A stretch of 7,887 nt of DNA, from NCBI GenBank assembly GCA_026713345.1, contig JAPOOQ010000557.1, positions 1-7,887 on the forward strand, given 5' to 3'. The stretch comes from Gemmatimonadota bacterium (GTDB lineage: Bacteria; Gemmatimonadota; Gemmatimonadetes; Longimicrobiales; Gaopeijiaceae). The notes beneath the pieces are model-generated. The model did not search any database, had not been told where the DNA came from, and worked only from the letters and a program-made list of their open reading frames with translations. The position numbers and the translations under genes were made by a program. Shown piece by piece: positions 5,748 through 7,887 of the stretch. Position 1 is the stretch's first letter. Each line of letters opens with the position of its first letter.

Positions 5748-7266
5748 CTCGGGGCCGAAGACGCCTCCCGACCGCGGCTTCAAGCGACCAGATGGCGCCA
5801 TGGAAATCGTACACAGTCGCCAGGTGGTCGCGCTCCGACTGCTCGATCGAGTCCTCGGCATCGAGCAACTCCAGGAACGGTGCCGCCCCGAGTGCATAGC
5901 GTCGGCGCACGAGTTCCAACTGCCCCGAGGCGACTTCAAGATTGCGCTGTTCGATCCACAACGCTCCGTATGCCGTCACCAGATCATCGTAGGATTGGGC
6001 AACTGCGGTGCGAAGCCTGAGTTCCTCTGCCCTACGCGCGTGCAGAGCGTCTCGCCTGTCCGCTTGGGTTTGGGCGATGTTGCGTTGCTTGGCAAAGCCC
6101 TGGAAGGCAGGCAGGGTCACGTTCAAGCGAAGGCTCAGCGGCTGCCTGGTAAAGTGGAGCGGGAACGTCTCGTTCGCTGCCAGGACCTGCTGGCGCATCT
6201 GCTCCGTGAGCACGTATCTTGAGCAATCGTCTGCCGCAAGCCCCGGCAGGTCGGGCAGGTGAGCGAGGAGAGCGTTGTCGAACTGGCAGCTCTGACGCTG
6301 ACGGTCCACACTGCTTTGGGCCAGTTGAACGACGTAGTCCTGATTCCCGACCTGGCGGGTGAACCCCGACCAGACCGCTGACACCGAAACGGTCGGAAAA
6401 TAGCTGCTGCGGGCCCGGTTGACCTGCGCCGAGGCTGAGGCTTCCGACGCCCGGGCCGCACGCACGCTGGGATGTCCCGATGTGGCCATCTCAATCAACT
6501 CTGCCCGATCCCACCCCGGTTCGAAGACAGCGAAGTCGGAAACCAGCTCAACGGGGGCTCCCAGATCCGTGCCGAGCTGCTCGACAAGGCGTGCGACCTC
6601 GGTGCGGTAGAGGTTCTCCGCGCGGAGAAGGGCCACCCGGGCTCGCCCCAGGTCAACCTCGGCTTGTCTCCCGTGCGTCGAAAGGGAGGCCCCGGCGTCA
6701 ACCCGCGCCCTGACCAACTCGAAGTTTTGCTCCCAACGGGCCACCTGGCCCTCTGCCACTCCAATTGCATCCCTTGCTCTCAAAGCGGCAAGGTATTGCA
6801 GCGTCACGGTCGCTTCGAGGGCAAACTCGGCCGCAGCACCCCTAGCCTCGGTAGCGCGCTGGTTCGCACGCGCGGACCTGGCCTGGAACAAGGCATTGCC
6901 ATCTATGGACCAGTCGACGGAAAGGAAGTAGCTGGAAAGCAGGTAATCGGTGGTGCCTGCTGCGATGTCGGCCGAAGAGAAGATCCCGAAACGCTGCACG
7001 CCTGCGTACTCGTACTGGGCTCCACCAGCGGCGGTGACCGAAGGCAGGAACCGGCCGTAGGCCTCACGGACCTGCCATTTGGCCAGGTCAGCATCGTTGG
7101 TGGTCGCTAGAAAGGCCGGGTTGTTGTCCTTCGCGATCCAGATTGCCTCTTCGAGTGACAGACTTCTGACTCCTTGAGCCGATACCCATTCCGGAGCCAA
7201 GCTGGTGGCCAACCCCGCTATCGCGACCAGAGCCGCGCCGACACCAGTTCGTACAGTCATCATCAT
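5740..7266 (-). CDS. TolC-family outer-membrane efflux protein
   Basis: A 508-residue protein beginning at a triple ATG (7266, 7263, 7260), with GAGGAG 7 nt before the first. A longer frame to 7422 has no such site and would precede the signal peptide. The signal peptide covers residues 1-30 (cleavage after WVSA). Two OEP repeats follow. The barrel-strand regions are near 71-87 and 113-123 in the first half and 288-302 and 377-390 in the second. The long coiled-coil helices lie at ~127-235 and ~395-500. Recognisable family patterns are SLSLEEAIWIAKDNNP at the start, YALGAAPFLELLDAEDS at ~457-473 and SLEAAVGRRLRP near the end. Between the second barrel strands is an insert with a Cys pair (C327, C348) that could form a surface disulfide. 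It would form the outer-membrane exit duct for an ABC or RND pump; the ADOP permeases beside it are the likely, unproven partners. Confidence 0.92.
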   Translation of the reverse strand: MMMTVRTGVGAALVAIAGLATSLAPEWVSAQGVRSLSLEEAIWIAKDNNPAFLATTNDADLAKWQVREAYGRFLPSVTAAGGAQYEYAGVQRFGIFSSADIAAGTTDYLLSSYFLSVDWSIDGNALFQARSARANQRATEARGAAAEFALEATVTLQYLAALRARDAIGVAEGQVARWEQNFELVRARVDAGASLSTHGRQAEVDLGRARVALLRAENLYRTEVARLVEQLGTDLGAPVELVSDFAVFEPGWDRAELIEMATSGHPSVRAARASEASASAQVNRARSSYFPTVSVSAVWSGFTRQVGNQDYVVQLAQSSVDRQRQSCQFDNALLAHLPDLPGLAADDCSRYVLTEQMRQQVLAANETFPLHFTRQPLSLRLNVTLPAFQGFAKQRNIAQTQADRRDALHARRAEELRLRTAVAQSYDDLVTAYGALWIEQRNLEVASGQLELVRRRYALGAAPFLELLDAEDSIEQSERDHLATVYDFHGAIWSLEAAVGRRLRPRDG

Positions 7267-7273
7267 CCGTCCG

Positions 7274-7279
7274 CTCCTC
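7274..7279 (-). promoter_or_regulatory. Ribosome-binding site for the TolC-family gene
   Basis: GAGGAG on the minus strand lies 7 nt before ATG 7266. It places the start at the triple ATG, directly in front of the signal peptide, rather than at the upstream in-frame start at 7422. Confidence 0.7.
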
Positions 7280-7443
7280 GTGGGAAAACCGTAGTGGCGA
7301 TAGACGAAGGCTCCACCGCGGTTATCCTGCATCGGACTCACCACGACCCTCGCGGGCCCTGGCTGGAACACCCGTCCTTCTGGAAGAATCGTATTGGAAG
7401 ATACGTGCCAAGGCGGTCGCATCGTGGCTAAGCTACATTAGCA

Positions 7444-7453
7444 CAACATGTTG
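7444..7453. repeat. Perfect 10-bp palindrome upstream of the TolC-family gene
   Basis: CAACATGTTG reads the same on both strands and lies about 180 bp before the TolC start, just upstream of a TAATGT on the minus strand. It could be a dimeric regulator half-site, but a single short palindrome is also expected by chance. Confidence 0.25.
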
Positions 7454-7571
7454 CGAGCGGTGCTGCTCCAGTTCGACAGATGAGTACTTGCCCGGTTGTG
7501 GGATTTGAGTGTGCGACTTCGACCATCTTGCAAGGTGTCTCCTTCCGAGCCCGCAAACGAATCTGCCCAGC

Positions 7572-7887
7572 CTATGAAGCCAACGTTGCAACAGGATCCA
7601 CCCCCGCCGCTTCTCGCGCGGGAAGCCAACACGCGAGGGCAGCCACACTGAGGATTCCGACCGCGGCGATGCCGAGCGTCTTGGCGTCGGTGCCTGTTAC
7701 CCCCCAGAGGTAGGCCTCCAGCAGACCTGAGAGGGCCGCTGCACCCACGAGTCCAACGCCGATCCCGACAACGACCGGGAGCAGCCCTCGCACGACAACC
7801 AGGCGCAGTACCTGGTCGCCGCTGGCGCCTACAGCCATTCGGATTCCGATCTCGCGACGACGACTGCGTACGGTTTGCGCCAACACG
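7572..7887 (-). CDS. C-terminal end of an ADOP/FtsX-type ABC permease, cut by window edge
   Basis: The last 104 complete codons of a permease enter from the right edge; the frame is open there, so the start lies outside. It begins inside the final FtsX unit with the coupling motif RRREIGIRMAVGAS. Two membrane helices follow (about VLRLVVVRGLLPVVVGIGV and TLGIAAVGILSVAALACW in order). It ends in the family signature PAREAAGVDPVATL followed by AS and TAG. The ending is diagnostic of MacB/ADOP-type permeases, although this fragment cannot show whether the whole protein is the duplicated form. It is separated from the TolC gene by 305 bp, so it may be a separate unit, but it is the third permease-type sequence in this cluster. 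It differs clearly in sequence from the C-terminus of the permease at 2764-5232, so it is not a recent copy. Confidence 0.88.
   Translation of the reverse strand, partial: VLAQTVRSRRREIGIRMAVGASGDQVLRLVVVRGLLPVVVGIGVGLVGAAALSGLLEAYLWGVTGTDAKTLGIAAVGILSVAALACWLPAREAAGVDPVATLAS

Larger units (their letters stand above)
7267..7571 (-). other. Intergenic region between the edge permease and the TolC-family gene
   Basis: About 305 bp without a supported gene. It should hold the promoter for the TolC-permease unit, but I could not find a -35/-10 pair with normal spacing; TAATGT at 7440-7435 is -10-like without a partner. It contains a 10-bp palindrome (7444-7453). It also holds a 31-codon frame from TTG 7533 to 7438 with AAGGAG 5 nt upstream, whose product resembles nothing I know. 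No terminator hairpin is visible after the permease stop at 7572. Confidence 0.4.

Noticed and set aside
7267..7422. Upstream extension of the TolC gene to 7422
   Set aside because: The added residues show no signal features and precede a good signal peptide with a well-spaced GAGGAG site at the triple ATG.
1..7887. CRISPR array, insertion sequence, transposase, integrase or complete RNA gene
   Set aside because: No regularly spaced repeats, terminal inverted repeats flanking a transposase, integrase-like protein, or complete tRNA/rRNA pattern was seen on either strand.

Overview
This window is a GC-rich stretch of bacterial DNA in which every supportable gene lies on the minus strand, so the genes read from right to left. 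The gene set suggests an uncultured member of Gemmatimonadota or Acidobacteriota, or a close relative. It includes ADOP-type duplicated FtsX/MacB-like permeases, a TolC-family channel, a secreted HEAT-repeat protein, and a TlpA-like thioredoxin coupled to a beta-propeller protein. This assignment is an inference from gene content; no rRNA or marker gene is present.

Right part (7887 to 2764). The C-terminal end of one ADOP/FtsX-type permease enters from the right edge. A 305-bp gap follows, then a complete TolC-family outer-membrane protein (508 aa). Next is a 172-codon frame that begins like an ADOP permease (first membrane helix plus start of the periplasmic domain) and then decays. Last is a full-length ADOP permease (822 aa). 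The TolC stop, the fragment and the full permease are linked by short overlaps of 8 nt and 4 nt, so they look like one transcription unit for a MacB/TolC-like export or efflux function. No ATPase and no periplasmic adaptor lie inside the window.

Middle (2748 to 2209). Sixteen bases after the permease lies a TumE/TumA-type toxin-antitoxin pair that looks dead. The toxin (DUF6516-like) needs one single-base frame correction in a GGG run near 2493-2495. The antitoxin starts with a 4-nt overlap but keeps only its conserved N-terminal ~27 residues before it diverges and stops at a small hairpin.

Left part (2066 to 1). A GTG-initiated exported protein with a HEAT-like helical C-terminal half is followed, directly after its TAG stop and in the same frame, by a thioredoxin fragment. 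The fragment keeps the WCGPC active site and cis-proline but has lost its N-terminal part and any start codon ahead of the active site. The fragment's stop overlaps (ATGA) the start of a 6-bladed beta-propeller-like exported protein that runs off the left edge.

The main message is that three or four gene boundaries carry broken genes: a truncated antitoxin, a frameshifted toxin, a headless thioredoxin and an ADOP stub. The window is either a recombination-scarred accessory region or a region with assembly indels. I found no convincing new biological system.
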